NCBI RefSeq assembly: GCF_000350225.1
Contig: NW_005179194.1
Span: 375,899 to 439,898, forward strand
From: Chondrus crispus
Taxonomy: Eukaryota; Rhodophyta; Florideophyceae; Gigartinales; Gigartinaceae
Length of the DNA: 64,000 bases
Direction: 5' to 3'
Of this stretch, positions 10,190 through 20,164 are shown piece after piece. Position numbers and translations under genes: made by a program. Within the stretch, counting starts at the first letter, position 1. Every line of letters begins with the position of its first letter. The notes beneath the pieces are model-generated. The model saw nothing but the letters and a program-made list of their open reading frames with translations, ran no database searches and was not told the DNA's origin.

Positions 10190-10999
10190 TATAGAAAGGT
10201 CAGCGGGGCTTGGTCGCCAACTATTGGCGCTACTTATACTCTTCGAACTACATACAATACGAGCCATTAGGGCTGGTCACGTGACTCTATTGGCGCTACT
10301 TATACTCTTCGAACTACATACAATACGAGCCATTAGGGCTGGTCACGTGACTCTCCTTCTTGCACTGGTTGATAATCAAGTGACTCTCCCTGTTGCACTC
10401 TCGGTTGATAATCAAGTGACTCTCCTACTTCCACTCTCCGTTGATAATCAAATGACTCTCCTTCTTGCACTCTCGGTTGATAATCAAGTGACTCTCCTAC
10501 TTCCACTCTCCGTTGATAATCAAATGACTCTCCTTCTTGCACTCTCGGTTGATAATCAAGTGACTCTCCTACTTCCACTCTCCGTTGATAATCAAATGAC
10601 TCTCCTTCTTGCACTCTCTCTTGCTAATAATTTGGGACCGTTTGAGAGTCAATAATATCTGAATGTATTGTACTGTAGATTACAGATTTTACACTACGAT
10701 TAATAACCACTGTGGCACATACGTCATACGTGTCACACACGTGTCAAATCGAGAAAAATGAAACATGTTCAGAATGTACTGTAGAGTGCCACGGGGTACA
10801 TAACTTACACGTGTCAGCACCAAAATTGAAACATGCTCGGAAATGATAGGAAAGTGCAACCGTGTACAAATATAACACGTGTCCACCTTGAAGACCAAAC
10901 ATCCTGAGAATGCTCTTGCAAGCATTTTAGGTTTCGTCGACGTACACGTGTAATATCTGTCAGGCTTGGAGCTTAGCATGTGGTCGAAGATTTCCAACA
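10190..10999 (-). repeat. 3' LTR of copia element 1
   Basis: An 810-bp repeat; on the minus strand it begins TGTTGGAAATC right after the polypurine tract. It carries a 66-bp tandem duplication (10221-10286 and 10287-10352) that doubles the TATA-like box and the GTCACGTGAC palindrome. It lacks about 67 bp present in the other LTR near the R/U5 end, and contains the same 36-bp repeat array. Confidence 0.9.
10368..10619. repeat. 36-bp tandem array in copia 3' LTR (7 units)
   Basis: Seven 36-bp units alternate between two versions (…CTACTTCCACTCTCC and …CTTCTTGCACTCTCG), making a 72-bp higher-order repeat. Each unit contains the near-palindrome TTGATAATCAA and TGACTC, a bZIP/GCN4-like core. Because 36 is a multiple of three it stays open in several frames, producing spurious repetitive proteins on both strands. 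Confidence 0.9.
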
Positions 11000-11010
11000 C
11001 TCCCCCTCGA

Positions 11011-14000
11011 TCACATGCTTTTACTGGACACTGCAAGTCCCAGAAGTTCTACAAACTTCTGGAATAGAATTCGCCCAAGTGCTTTGGTTAAGATATCGGC
11101 AGGCATCGAAGTGGTCGGACAATGCGACAAATACACAATGTTTCTCTTAATAGCATCTCGTACGTAGTGGTATTTTACATCAACACGTTTGTTGCGACGG
11201 TTGATCGATTCATTCTGTGCAAACGAAATCGTCCCTGCATTGTCACACCCCATCATGATCGTGGGATCAGAATCAAGTCCGAGGACATCAGCAACAACTT
11301 GACGCAACCAGGTCGCCTCCTTACACGCTTCACATAGTGCAATGTACTCAGCTTCACACGTCGAAGTCGCAACCACAGTCTGTTTCCGGGAACTCCAACT
11401 GATAGCTCCACCACAGAACTTGAAAACATATCCGCTGGTCGACTTGCGAGAGTCTGAACAACCGGCCCAGTCAGCATCACTGAAACCGAGCAACTCCGGC
11501 GATTTGGATTTATTGTCAAACACGATTCCTAAGTTTCGAGTCCCTTGCACGTATCGCATTACTCGTTTTACACCTGCCCAGTGTGACTCACATGGGTTGG
11601 CAGAATGTTGGGAAAGCTTTCCAATGGCGTATGCCAAGTCTGGACGAGTGCCAACCATCAAATACATAAGGCAACCGACTGCCTCACGATACGGTACCTT
11701 TGTTTCGGAGTCGTTTTCGATAGAATTCGTGGTTTTGCGACCTTGTTCCATTGGAGTCAGAGAAGGGTTACAAGTCGACATTTTAAAACGGTCAAGCACA
11801 TTTAATGCATACTTAGTTTGAGTGAGACTCAATGTCTTGATAGTGCGATCTCTATGAATCTCAAGACCAATGCAGACTTTTGCCTCACTAAGGTCTTTCA
11901 TCTCAAACCGTTTGTTAAGCTCCCCCTTCATCCATTTGATGGCATGGATATCACTACCAGCGAGTAACAAGTCATCGACATAAAGTGCAATTAGCATGAT
12001 AGTGTTACCAATGCGTTTAATGTAGAGGCACGGATCACTACGTGAAGTCTCAAATCCCAATTCACCGAGTAAGAAATCATCCACTTTGGTATGCCATTGA
12101 CAAGGTGCTTGTTTAAGACCGTAAAGTGCTTTCAAAAGTTTACACACATGATCACTTTTGCTTTTGTCAACGCAGCCTTCGGGTTGCTCCATGTAGATGT
12201 CTTCATCCAAGTCGCCGTTCAAAAACGCAGTCACGGCATCCATCTGATGAAGTTCAAGGTCGTAATGAGCAACTAAGGCAAGAAGTAGACGAATAGTCGT
12301 AAACTTTATGACAGGGGCATATGTCTCAGTATAGTCAAGACCCTGCACTTGCTGGAATCCACGGGCAACAAGTCTGGCTTTTGCACTTTCAACTATATTG
12401 CCATTTGCATCAGGCAGCTGCTTGACATTGAAAACCCATCGAGATGTCAAGATGTTTGACGCCTCAGATCGAGGAACAAGTTTCCAGGTCTGATTCTTAG
12501 TCTGTGATGCAAGTTCTTTGTCAATGCCGGTTTGCCAGAATGCAGCTCTAGGACCGTGGGTTGCTTGTTTGAAAGTCTTGGGACCTTCAATAGCGACATG
12601 CGCATGTGAAAGAAGAGCAGCTGCAAAGTTGCTCCTCCACCATGATCCGGGAGGTCTACTGATTCGAGACGATCTTCGTACAGCTGGAGTCGGAGTTGGA
12701 GGGGTGACATTCGGAGTTTCGACGGGAGGTGACACATCATCTTCATCATTCTCACCTACAGAGTGAGTGTCCTCGTTTTCAATAACCTCCCCTGAAATTT
12801 CATCCTCTTCCGACCCAACCTCATTAGCATTTGGGGTATCGGCTTCATTCTCATTGTCGCCACCGAGCAATACAACGCCAACGTCAGAGCTGATTGAATC
12901 TTTTTCATGTGCAGGAATGTCATGCATCCCACATGTCGATTCATCAAACTTGGCATCTCGTGAAACAACAACTTTACTCAACTCTCCGTCCCAAAGTTTG
13001 TATGCTTTACTGCATTGCGAATAACCGAGAAACATCGCTTCACGCGCTCGCAAGTCAAGCTTACGGAGCTCTAATTTCGGTAATGTATACCAACACTTTG
13101 ACCCAAATACTCGCAAATGGCCAACATTTGGAGTTGACTTCATCCAAATGTGATGGGGAGTCGTGTTAACTGGCAAAGCCCGTGAAGTAACTCGATTGCG
13201 TACATATACTGCAGTGGCAAGAGCCTCTGCCCAGAATCGTTTACTGACCTGTTTATGAGAAAGCATGGAACGGACAAGATCAATCAAGGTTCGATTTAAA
13301 CGTTCAGCAACACCGTTTTGTTCAGGTGTGTAGGCAGTGGTGAGCTGGTGCTGTGTACCGTTTGAATCCAAATATGACTTGAATTCTGTCGACAAGTACT
13401 CTCCCCCTCGATCAGTGCGAAGCACCTTCACTTTGCGACCAGTGTGCGTTTGGGCAAACTGTTCATACAACTTGTATTTTGCAAAGGCCTCAGATTTATT
13501 TCGCATCGTGTACACAACAACCCAGTTCGAGTGATCATCTACAAATGTAATGAAGTATCTCGAACCACCAATGGACTGTACTTCGAGCGGACCGCAAACG
13601 TCAGAATGTACCAAGTCAAGACAGTTCTGTGCTCGAGACGATGATCGCTGTTTCGGGATTACTGATCGCGTTGCTTTGCCGAACACACACGCAGGACAAA
13701 CGAGAGAGTGATTGTCAGACTTTCGATTCATTGCTCTGATCACATCGCTTTGACGAACATTGATGCCACTTACCACATTATTGTGAATCATTGATGCGAT
13801 TCCTTGTACGTTAACATGGGCCATTCGTTCATGTAGCGTCTGCAAGGTAACTACATGAGCAGAGAAAGTTTCATTCATGACATCAAGTATGAATAAATCC
13901 CCAACTTGACTAGCTGTGGCAACTACAGTTGGTCCTGCAGTAACGATGCATTTGTCTTTTTCAAATGACACTTGCAAGCCCTTTGAAACGATTTGGCTAA

Positions 14001-15141
14001 CAGACAGAAGCGAGTATCCGAAATCAGGGACATGCAAAACGTTGGACAATTTGCAAGGATGTGGACTACCATTGACGTTCAACATGAATTCTACCTCACC
14101 ACGACCAGCGACATTGGCTCTAGCCTTCGTGCCCATCTCGACTGATCCAGATTGCATCTGTTCATAAGTAACGAACAAAGAGCGATCAAATGTAATGTGG
14201 GCACTGCAACCGGAATCCACAAGCCATGACCCTGCGTTCACTGCCTTCTTTTCGGGAGAAGAAGTCGAAAGCAGGCATGTAAAGTCGCTTTCAGCAAAGG
14301 CAGCAGTAGAAGTTTCATCTCGAGATACGAATGCACTTGGCTTCATGCCGGGGTTGCGGGACCGGAACCCGTCTGGCGGTGCTGGTCGGCGCCCATTGAC
14401 ATCCTTGCCCCAGCAACGTGCTGCGGTGTGTCCATGTCGATTACAGTTCGTACATCTCATATCACGTCGAATAGGCATGCGATTGACAAGTGCAGGTGCG
14501 TGGGGTGAAGTAGTAGAAGCGGTCTTCATGCTCTCTCGTTGTTCCTCTTGCAGCAGACGACTCTTCACAAAATCGAGTCCAAACACTTTATCCTCATTGC
14601 CAAGTGCGTCAAGTGCAACAATCAAGTTATCGAATCGTGGAGGCAAGCCATTCAACACAGCCATTGCAATTTCTTTATCGTCAATCTCAACACTCATTGA
14701 CTGCAATCTGGCAGCAATTTGCTTCACACGATTGATGAACACGAGCACTTTCTCGGATGGGAGCATGGAAACAGTGTAAAAGTCGCGACGGGCGGAAAGT
14801 TTGTTGAGCAAAGTGTGACGCTCAAACACATTCAGAATCGCCTCCCATGTCTCTTTTGCACTGCTACACCCTCGCACATGTTGCAAGTAGTCATCAGAAA
14901 GCGTGAGTCCGATGACTGCCTTTGCTTTCGCATCACCACGAATCCACTTCCTGCGATCATCTGAGGTCGCAGTTTCCGATATATCATCAAAAACGTATTG
15001 ATCGACATCTCGGAGAGCAAGCAGTAGCTCGATTTTCTGCTTCCAGATGTAAAAGTTAGATGCGGTCAGCTTCTCGATTCTGACCGATCCAGAGCTTTGG
15101 TCATCCATTTCGCCGAATGGATGTACCCTTCGAGTATACAA
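11011..15141 (-). CDS. copia element 1 gag-pol polyprotein
   Basis: A 1376-residue single frame in copia order. The gag N-terminal region carries a CCHC zinc knuckle (CTNCNRHGHTAARC, about residues 228-241). The aspartic protease WLVDSGCSAHIT lies near 306. Integrase has an HHCC start (HERMAHVN ... CPACVFGKA) and a DDE core (DLVHSDVCGP, YTPEQNGVAERLNRT). RT has YVDDLLLAG near 1053, and RNase H (SDADWAGCSDSRKSTSGY) leads to the ending ADILTKALG. It supplies all proteins for particle formation, copying and integration. A shorter start at the internal MDDQSSG is possible. The single frame, with no separate gag, is usual for copia. Confidence 0.95.
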   Translation of the reverse strand: MYTRRVHPFGEMDDQSSGSVRIEKLTASNFYIWKQKIELLLALRDVDQYVFDDISETATSDDRRKWIRGDAKAKAVIGLTLSDDYLQHVRGCSSAKETWEAILNVFERHTLLNKLSARRDFYTVSMLPSEKVLVFINRVKQIAARLQSMSVEIDDKEIAMAVLNGLPPRFDNLIVALDALGNEDKVFGLDFVKSRLLQEEQRESMKTASTTSPHAPALVNRMPIRRDMRCTNCNRHGHTAARCWGKDVNGRRPAPPDGFRSRNPGMKPSAFVSRDETSTAAFAESDFTCLLSTSSPEKKAVNAGSWLVDSGCSAHITFDRSLFVTYEQMQSGSVEMGTKARANVAGRGEVEFMLNVNGSPHPCKLSNVLHVPDFGYSLLSVSQIVSKGLQVSFEKDKCIVTAGPTVVATASQVGDLFILDVMNETFSAHVVTLQTLHERMAHVNVQGIASMIHNNVVSGINVRQSDVIRAMNRKSDNHSLVCPACVFGKATRSVIPKQRSSSRAQNCLDLVHSDVCGPLEVQSIGGSRYFITFVDDHSNWVVVYTMRNKSEAFAKYKLYEQFAQTHTGRKVKVLRTDRGGEYLSTEFKSYLDSNGTQHQLTTAYTPEQNGVAERLNRTLIDLVRSMLSHKQVSKRFWAEALATAVYVRNRVTSRALPVNTTPHHIWMKSTPNVGHLRVFGSKCWYTLPKLELRKLDLRAREAMFLGYSQCSKAYKLWDGELSKVVVSRDAKFDESTCGMHDIPAHEKDSISSDVGVVLLGGDNENEADTPNANEVGSEEDEISGEVIENEDTHSVGENDEDDVSPPVETPNVTPPTPTPAVRRSSRISRPPGSWWRSNFAAALLSHAHVAIEGPKTFKQATHGPRAAFWQTGIDKELASQTKNQTWKLVPRSEASNILTSRWVFNVKQLPDANGNIVESAKARLVARGFQQVQGLDYTETYAPVIKFTTIRLLLALVAHYDLELHQMDAVTAFLNGDLDEDIYMEQPEGCVDKSKSDHVCKLLKALYGLKQAPCQWHTKVDDFLLGELGFETSRSDPCLYIKRIGNTIMLIALYVDDLLLAGSDIHAIKWMKGELNKRFEMKDLSEAKVCIGLEIHRDRTIKTLSLTQTKYALNVLDRFKMSTCNPSLTPMEQGRKTTNSIENDSETKVPYREAVGCLMYLMVGTRPDLAYAIGKLSQHSANPCESHWAGVKRVMRYVQGTRNLGIVFDNKSKSPELLGFSDADWAGCSDSRKSTSGYVFKFCGGAISWSSRKQTVVATSTCEAEYIALCEACKEATWLRQVVADVLGLDSDPTIMMGCDNAGTISFAQNESINRRNKRVDVKYHYVRDAIKRNIVYLSHCPTTSMPADILTKALGRILFQKFVELLGLAVSSKSM

Positions 15142-15846
15142 GGTCTTCCGTCCCGGGATCCCAAGCCGTTAACCGATAGTCAACACAATGGCAAGCCCAC
15201 CCGTATAGGAAGTTTGTAGCGATTACTCGGAAACGTTCTTGGTGCTTGTTCCCGGCGGAGTGGAACAAGCGTATTCTTCTTGAAAATGCCTTAGGGCGCT
15301 ACCCCTATATGTCGGCCAGTGCGGGTCTTTCGACTGTGAACTAAATCAAACGTGCCACGAGTAAGCACAACAACTTTGCCTGTAGACGAACCAGGACTTT
15401 TGGTTACTACCGCGAACGGTCCCTGCAACCTAAATCGGCTTGTCCAAACTTGATACGGTACTGCCTCAGAGGGTCTCCCACAACACAAGAATGAAACTGC
15501 CTTCGTCGTACTCGTGTGATTTGTTCACAATCACTCCTTGGGTCACCCTCTTCCGTGCGAACTTAATCAAGGTACGCGACCTTATACACGTATAGTGAGA
15601 GGTTCAGTGTTTAGGCACGTATTCTCTTCACCCAGGGGACCGAAGTCGTACCTATAGGGCTAATACCGAGAGCGTTACCCACACCGCCGACGCACCTCCC
15701 GAAGGCAGAGTGCGGAATCAACTAGACCAGTACACTGTGATCCTCCCCGAGGATCAGAAATTCGTCTCTCGACGATTCTTGGTCGGACCCTCGCTCAAGT
15801 CAGATTTCCAATGGCACCAGCCTTTCACCAAGAGCGAGGGTATGTT

Positions 15847-16067
15847 CCACTGAGGATTTGGCAGTGCGTTGGCCACTAGGGACTTTCTTCCTCCCGACTA
15901 GCGGAATGCTCACCCACAGCTCACACAACGACTGCCACGACAAAGCAAAAAACTGAGAACTGACGGACCACTGAGGATTTGGCAGTGCGTTGGCCACTAG
16001 GGACTTTCTTCCTCCCGACAAGCGGAAGGCTCACCCACAGCTCACACAACGACTGCCACGACAAAGC
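15847..16067. repeat. Tandem duplication in the copia 1 leader
   Basis: About 100 bp beginning CCACTGAGGATTTGGCAGTG is repeated at 15847 and 15968 (period near 121 bp, a few mismatches), with a third partial copy of the joining segment (AACTGACGGACCA) after it. It lies in the untranslated leader between the primer site and gag-pol. Confidence 0.8.
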
Positions 16068-16304
16068 TGCAAGACCACAAAGTTGATTTCCAAAAACTGG
16101 GAACTGACGGACCACCAAACTGAAAAATCGGCTGAAACGGTGCTGAAAACGACGGCGAAAACTGAAAAAACTGAAAAACCAAACTCGAAAGCGGAGACTG
16201 AAACTGATACCTTCTTCTTCTGCTTGACGAGCTGAACAAACTGATACTTGAACGACGGCGAAACTCGAACTTGAACCAAAACGAAGAAGACGATCAGCGT
16301 TGAA

Positions 16305-16318
16305 CTGGGCCCATAACC
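16305..16318 (-). promoter_or_regulatory. Primer binding site, half-initiator-tRNA type
   Basis: Immediately after the 5' LTR the minus strand reads GGTTATGGGCCCAG. This is the primer site known from Drosophila copia, complementary to the anticodon stem-loop of initiator tRNA-Met and primed by a cleaved tRNA half, not by the tRNA 3' end. Confidence 0.85.
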
Positions 16319-16426
16319 TATAGAAAGGTCAGCGGGGCAGAAGGAAGAAGGATGGTTGAAGGTTGCTGGTGGTTGACGGGAAAAGAAGTTGATGCCATTT
16401 TACTCTTGGTCGCCAACTATTGGCGC

Positions 16427-16481
16427 TACTTATACTCTTCGAACTACATACAATACGAGCCATTAGGGCTGGTCACGTGAC
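16427..16481 (-). promoter_or_regulatory. Candidate U3 core promoter of copia element 1
   Basis: On the minus strand a perfect 10-bp palindrome GTCACGTGAC (16472-16481, containing a CACGTG E/G-box) is followed about 40 bp downstream by TATAAGTA (16434-16427). The 36-bp array lies immediately upstream. The order enhancer array, E-box, TATA agrees with a retrotransposon U3 promoter. No start site is shown by the sequence. Confidence 0.45.
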
Positions 16482-16497
16482 TCTCCTTCTTGCACTG

Positions 16498-16749
16498 GTT
16501 GATAATCAAGTGACTCTCCCTGTTGCACTCTCGGTTGATAATCAAGTGACTCTCCTACTTCCACTCTCGGTTGATAATCACATGACTCTCCTTCTTGCAC
16601 TCTCGGTTGATAATCAAGTGACTCTCCTACTTCCACTCTCCGTTGATAATCAAATGACTCTCCTTCTTGCACTCTCGGTTGATAATCAAGTGACTCTCCT
16701 ACTTCCACTCTCCGTTGATAATCAAATGACTCTCCTTCTTGCACTCTCT
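16498..16749. repeat. 36-bp tandem array in copia 5' LTR (7 units)
   Basis: The same seven-unit array as in the other LTR, with two visible base differences. On the element strand it lies just upstream of the TATA-like box, where enhancer repeats of LTR promoters usually sit. Confidence 0.9.
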
Positions 16750-17129
16750 CTTGCTAATAATTTGGGACCGTTTGAGAGTCAATAATATCTGAATGTATTG
16801 TACTGTAGATTACAGATTTTACACTACGATTAATAACCACTGTGGCACATACGTCATACGTGTCACACACGTGTCAAATCGAGAAAAATGAAACATGTTC
16901 AGAATGTACTGTAGAGTGCCACGGGGTACATAACTTACACGTGTCAGCACCAAAATTGAAACATGCTCGGAAATGATAGGAAAGTGCAACCGTGTACAAA
17001 TATAACACGTGTCCACCTTGAAGACCAAACATCCTGAGAATGCTCTTGCAAGCATTTTAGGTTTCGTCGACGTACACGTGTAATATCTGTCAGGCTTGGA
17101 GCTTAGCATGTGGTCGAAGATTTCCAACA

Positions 17130-19347
17130 GGGAGCTCATTCGATGCCTCCCCGCGGTCGGGGCGTGACCACGATCTCAGCCCGGGCCATACCTTTGAAGG
17201 GACGAAGGGAGACGCATTCGACAATGCCGTGCCCCATGGACCTCTCAGGATGTGGTGGCGCCAACGCCCATTCCCGGCTCGTGCCCTAGCCGAGAAGGGT
17301 GCACGAGCCGGTCGGCGACCCGGAACGCGAGCGTTCCCGGAGACATAGTACCGTAAGATGAATGTCTCACGGCCGGGGGAGGACGAGACGCATTTCGACA
17401 GAAGGGGACGAGCATGCACACCCCCGCCTCCACGCGCAAGAAGGCATGAGAGGTAGACAACGGGGACGCGTCCCCGTTCGCGACGCGCTGCAGGGAAGAC
17501 TTGGCACCCCGGAGAACCGGCGACGTCGCGTTCAAGAGCGAAACAGAAGAAGGGGGAAGGGGTCAACACGTGTACGCGTGTGCCTCTGGGATGAAGCGCA
17601 ACACGCGAAATATACCGAGGCCGCACCGCAGCTTGTGTTGAAAATTTCGCAAGAAAACATTTTCGCGGGAAACATTTTTGGGCAATTTTTTTGGGCAATT
17701 TAATCGAGAGCATAGGGCAGTCGCTGGAGCGTGCTCGGACAAAAACGCCTCTGTGTCCGTCCGTCCGCGTCACGTGCGGTAACTACAGTACGACGCGTGC
17801 GGCGCGCGTCTGTGAAACCATCATGTCTCTAAACTGCGCAAGTACGGTTTGGATTTTGTAACGAGATGCATCCGCCCGCGCTGCCCCACTGCGCGCTCGT
17901 GCCGCTGCGCTCCTACATCACGCGCGGCCCCTCTTCGAGCGTCCTCAGCTCGCTCTGCGTGCCGCCGACTACACGTGGGCTATTCGATTACTTCCCGTCC
18001 CCCCCCCGAAACTATTTTCGCGAAGCGCAACGAGCTGTTTGGCATCGATGCCGATACCTACCTCGCTGACCCATCAGACGGACCACGCAACCGAACACCG
18101 AGGAGGACATCCTCCTCGAGGACGTCATCAGATGCAGCGACGCTCCGACGCACCCAACGTCGCACAATTGCGCGCCTTTGGCCCCTACACGACGCGCTGC
18201 CACACCACAAACGCGCAATTCCCCTGATCGACACCGTTGACCGTCAACCGCCGGAGGGCGACTGCGTCGTCACCACAATCCCCTACGTCTCGCCCAATCT
18301 CCCGTCACCGTGCTGGCGGCGGCCCAGAGTCGATCCGCTGCCAACAAGAGAGAGGAGAGGTCACTGAAAAGGACAGTGATTGCCACACGGGTGGTTTGTG
18401 GAAACGAAACGCCGACGAGATGAACGTTGTCGAAGACCGCGACGCGTGACGCAGCGTCGAACCCCCTTAGCAGCGGAACCCGTGACAAGACGGAGAAGGG
18501 CCAGAAAACTGAACCGTCGAGACCGTACATAATACTGTGCGAGGATTCGGGAATCGCGCCGACGGTAAAACGGCTATCGTGGAGAAGGGAGCTCCGTCCG
18601 ACGCGTAACCCACCTGCGAAAACAAAACGAGCGGGTCGCCATCGCCGCGGATGGGGGAAGAGTGTATGGCAATACGAGGATGCTGGGACTGTCATAAAAT
18701 ATCGCACGGACGAGGCGACGGGCATTGCGAAGAATGCGGTGGGAAAACGTGCGGTATCCGGGGCACCCCGACAATCGCGTACGAGTTCGGGACGAGTACA
18801 TGGAACGGATCGGTGACGCCTTCTCGCAACGGAAAGCGGGACGCACGACTGCACGGGCACGGCTGTCGAATCGGCAAGGCAGGGGGGAGTGAACAAAGAA
18901 GGACATAACTGGTCAGGCAACGGAGCCCCTTCTCACGCCACCCTGGACGAAGATGGAAAGCGAGGATCAGAGGGGAAGGAGACGGAAGGATTACGAGAAG
19001 TCTTCACGGACTAGAGACAGGACGGAGGCGCGGACGGAAGCACCAAGACAGTCCCTCTCAATGTGGCTCGATGGTAACGAGAGGAGCTGGGGTGGACGTT
19101 GGCGAAGTGGATTGGCTACGGTGTCAAGGAAAACAGGGGAAGCACGTCGGGAAGGAAAATCACCAGAGTAACGGAGGAGAGATCAGCACGCGCGCGAAGG
19201 AGCACGGGGCGAGACGCCGAGAACACCCCCCCAGAGAGCGGAGTCGTGGTAAGGAGCGGACGGGACCGTATGGAGGACGCGGTTAGACATGGCTCACGCT
19301 CTACAAGCACCCGTGGACGCGGACGTCCCCGCTTAAGGGGGGGGCCG
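17130..19347 (+). other. Gypsy 3' spacer, second part, ending in the polypurine tract
   Basis: The spacer resumes after the copia target duplication GGGAG (17130-17134) and runs to the 3' LTR. The last bases (AAGGGGGGGG then CCG, about 19335-19347) are the polypurine tract that primes plus-strand DNA. No frame here resembles a known protein. A 216-residue minus-strand frame at 18270-18920 has shadow-like composition. The combined spacer (8093-10189 plus 17130-19347) is 4.3 kb. Confidence 0.6.
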
Positions 19348-20014
19348 TGTAGTATAACCCCCCCCTGGGGCTTTATTTTAGATTAGATCAACTCAGAATC
19401 GGATCGGTTACTGTAGGGCTCGATGCTCTACAGTACCACCACGTGTACCCCCAAGTACAGGGGGGCACGTGTACACGTGTACGCGCGGAACGAAGAGCGC
19501 GCACACACGTGTACTGTCAGCCCCGATGGCTGACAGTATTACAGTGTCGACCGACCGCTACAGTACGTCGCTACAGTACATCGGTACTGTACTATTATGA
19601 TAGGTTATTATGTACATTAAATATGGAGCGGACCGGCGGCGGTGGAGGAGGACAAGCACGGACTTGTCACCCACCGACCGTCAAGGTTCGACTTCCCGCT
19701 TATTCTAAGGTAGCGCTCGCTAACTACCTTAGAGCGGCACCGAGCGCGGGTTGAGGACGCGCGCGGTACGCCCACGAGCCGGCTCCGCCTCCGCCCGTCG
19801 GTACTGGATCGTCACCCAGTACCGCGCCGGGGCGTCGAGGCGTCGAACCGCTCGCGCGTACCGGCGTCCTCCCCGTTCCCGCTCTACCACGCTACCCGGG
19901 CCCGCTGCCCGGTGCCGTTAGCTGGTGTCCCGCTTCACCCCCGTCTTCCCGTTCGGACGGGGTCTACGTCGAGCTGTGCATACACCCCTCTCCGTTGGGG
20001 GTGTTTATGCTACA
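19348..20014 (+). repeat. 3' LTR of the young gypsy element
   Basis: A 667-bp copy of the 5' LTR, beginning TGTAGTATAA and ending GCTACA. It is preceded by a G-rich polypurine tract and followed by GTGAT, the second copy of the target duplication. It differs from the 5' LTR by roughly two substitutions and one C in the C-run. Confidence 0.93.
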
Positions 20015-20164
20015 GTGATCGCCTCGCCGCACTAGAAGGCGTTCTCACTCGAGCTTGGCAGAAGGACATCGGGTCCACCGTCGACAAGACGCTCCTTCCT
20101 CTACTGGGAGGAAGTAAATCGCCTGACGCAGGAAGTCAACGACCTCCGTCGGCGTAACCTCGCC

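Larger units (their letters stand above)
10190..17129 (-). mobile_element. Young Ty1/copia LTR retrotransposon, looks whole, nested in the gypsy
   Basis: Direct repeats 10190-10999 and 16319-17129 are flanked by the 5-bp duplication GGGAG (10185-10189 and 17130-17134). Reading on the minus strand: 5' LTR, a primer site matching the copia half-initiator-tRNA type, a 1.2-kb leader, one long gag-pol frame (15141-11011), a polypurine tract (GAGGGGGAG, about 11000-11010) and the 3' LTR. The LTRs share all but a few bases apart from one 67-bp length difference and one 66-bp tandem duplication. It is younger than the gypsy element it sits in. It looks whole; activity is not shown. Confidence 0.93.
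16319..17129 (-). repeat. 5' LTR of copia element 1
   Basis: An 811-bp repeat in minus orientation, beginning TGTTGGAAATC and ending next to the primer site. The terminal bases on the primer side read CTATA instead of the usual CA. The same boundary occurs in both LTRs, so it was set by their agreement and by the matching GGGAG duplications. Confidence 0.88.
81..20014 (+). mobile_element. Young Ty3/gypsy chromodomain LTR retrotransposon, looks whole apart from a nested copia insertion
   Basis: Two 667-668 bp direct repeats (81-748 and 19348-20014) begin TGTAG and end CTACA, and are flanked by the same 5-bp target duplication GTGAT (76-80 and 20015-20019). Between them lie gag, protease and RT-RNaseH-integrase-chromodomain reading frames in the gypsy order. 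A 4.3-kb spacer without a recognised gene follows, split by a copia element at 10190-17129. The LTRs differ by about two substitutions and one C-run length change by eye, so the insertion is young. It landed in the gag region of an older gypsy element. Excluding the copia insert it is about 13 kb, long for a chromovirus because of the 3' spacer. The coding frames look open, so it looks whole; activity is not shown. Confidence 0.93.

Noticed and set aside
10368-10619. CRISPR-like array of 36-bp repeats
   Set aside because: Units are directly abutting with no spacers, lie in a retrotransposon LTR, and the host is a eukaryote.
10224-10655. Repetitive 12-residue-repeat proteins on both strands (also 16420-16785)
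   Set aside because: They are translations of the 36-bp LTR array, which stays open because the unit is a multiple of three; no gene-like content otherwise.
18270-18920. 216-residue minus-strand frame as a counterpart of the antisense ORF in the old gypsy
   Set aside because: No shared wording with the 27961-29769 protein; overlapping frames are equally open.
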